From contig CAVPIK010000009.1 of the NCBI GenBank assembly GCA_963704975.1, positions 66,021 to 130,020 on the forward strand: 64,000 bases of DNA, in the 5' to 3' direction. Below are positions 63,999 to 64,000 of this stretch, one piece after another (position 1 is the stretch's first letter; the number at the start of each line of letters is the position of its first letter). Source of the stretch: JAGNDO01 sp963704975. GTDB taxonomy: Bacteria; Chloroflexota; Anaerolineae; Caldilineales; Caldilineaceae. The notes beneath the pieces were generated by a model. That model was not told the DNA's origin, made no database searches, and worked only from the letters and a program-made list of their open reading frames with translations. The position numbers and the translations under genes were made by a program.

Positions 63999-64000
63999 AG

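Overview
The window is a high-GC bacterial chromosome segment carrying about 45 genes, few of them mobile-element cargo. The style points to Chloroflexota, probably an Anaerolineae/Caldilineae-like filamentous lineage. The pointers are secreted proteins built from pre-peptidase (PPC) domains and Thr/Pro linkers that end in a [YF]-L-P-xxx-[KR] tail, a long TPTPxNxVT-type repeat in a PD40 protein, RNase J beside FtsK, and a SipW-type signal peptidase beside small secreted proteins. This placement is inferred from protein style, not from a marker gene.

Layout. 0-10.8 kb is housekeeping: the tail of a USP-domain transporter, ftsK, rnj, a family 4 uracil-DNA glycosylase, rimI, tsaB and a class II aldolase (all minus except the first), then nfo (plus). 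10.9-14.8 kb holds a small zinc-finger-like protein, formate-tetrahydrofolate ligase, a lone HTH antitoxin and an HNH endonuclease with a coupled partner. 15-19.8 kb is an NAD-dependent formate dehydrogenase operon: a fused NuoE/NuoF-like diaphorase, an inserted DUF2442 gene, a ferredoxin-like electron-transfer subunit, and a catalytic subunit with an in-frame TGA followed by a SECIS-like hairpin, so probably a selenoprotein. With Fhs it forms a formate/C1 theme. 19.9-28.6 kb has a cation-chloride cotransporter, rhomboid protease, YcaQ-like glycosylase, a MoxR/VWA pair, a HigBA-type toxin-antitoxin with a decayed duplicate antitoxin, and a small membrane protein.

28.9-44.4 kb is an accessory island of six large secreted proteins: an M14 carboxypeptidase, two tandem DUF6345-like proteins with candidate His/Cys dyads, a gingipain-like C25 protein, a legumain-like C13 protein and a repeat-containing envelope protein. 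Five of the six share the C-terminal L-P tail. 44.9-55.2 kb returns to housekeeping: branched-chain aminotransferase, leuS with a structured leader, HIT, a CBM48-like protein, radA, a DUF1499 lipoprotein, VOC, MFS and CoA-binding proteins. 55.3-60.7 kb (minus) is a second surface module: two tandem small secreted paralogs, a SipW-like signal peptidase fused to a DUF5305-like part, an RTX protein and a DNRLRE/PD40 protein. 61.3-64 kb has a polyprenyl glycosylphosphotransferase and a GT4 glycosyltransferase (exopolysaccharide).

Two cautions. About half the genes are interrupted by single-base frameshifts, most of which are cured by removing one base, so the consensus probably contains indel errors; I annotate such genes as one unit and give approximate break points. 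Intergenic DNA is full of short tandem words (period 7, 8 or 9), often folded back as hairpins, and of longer dispersed palindromes.
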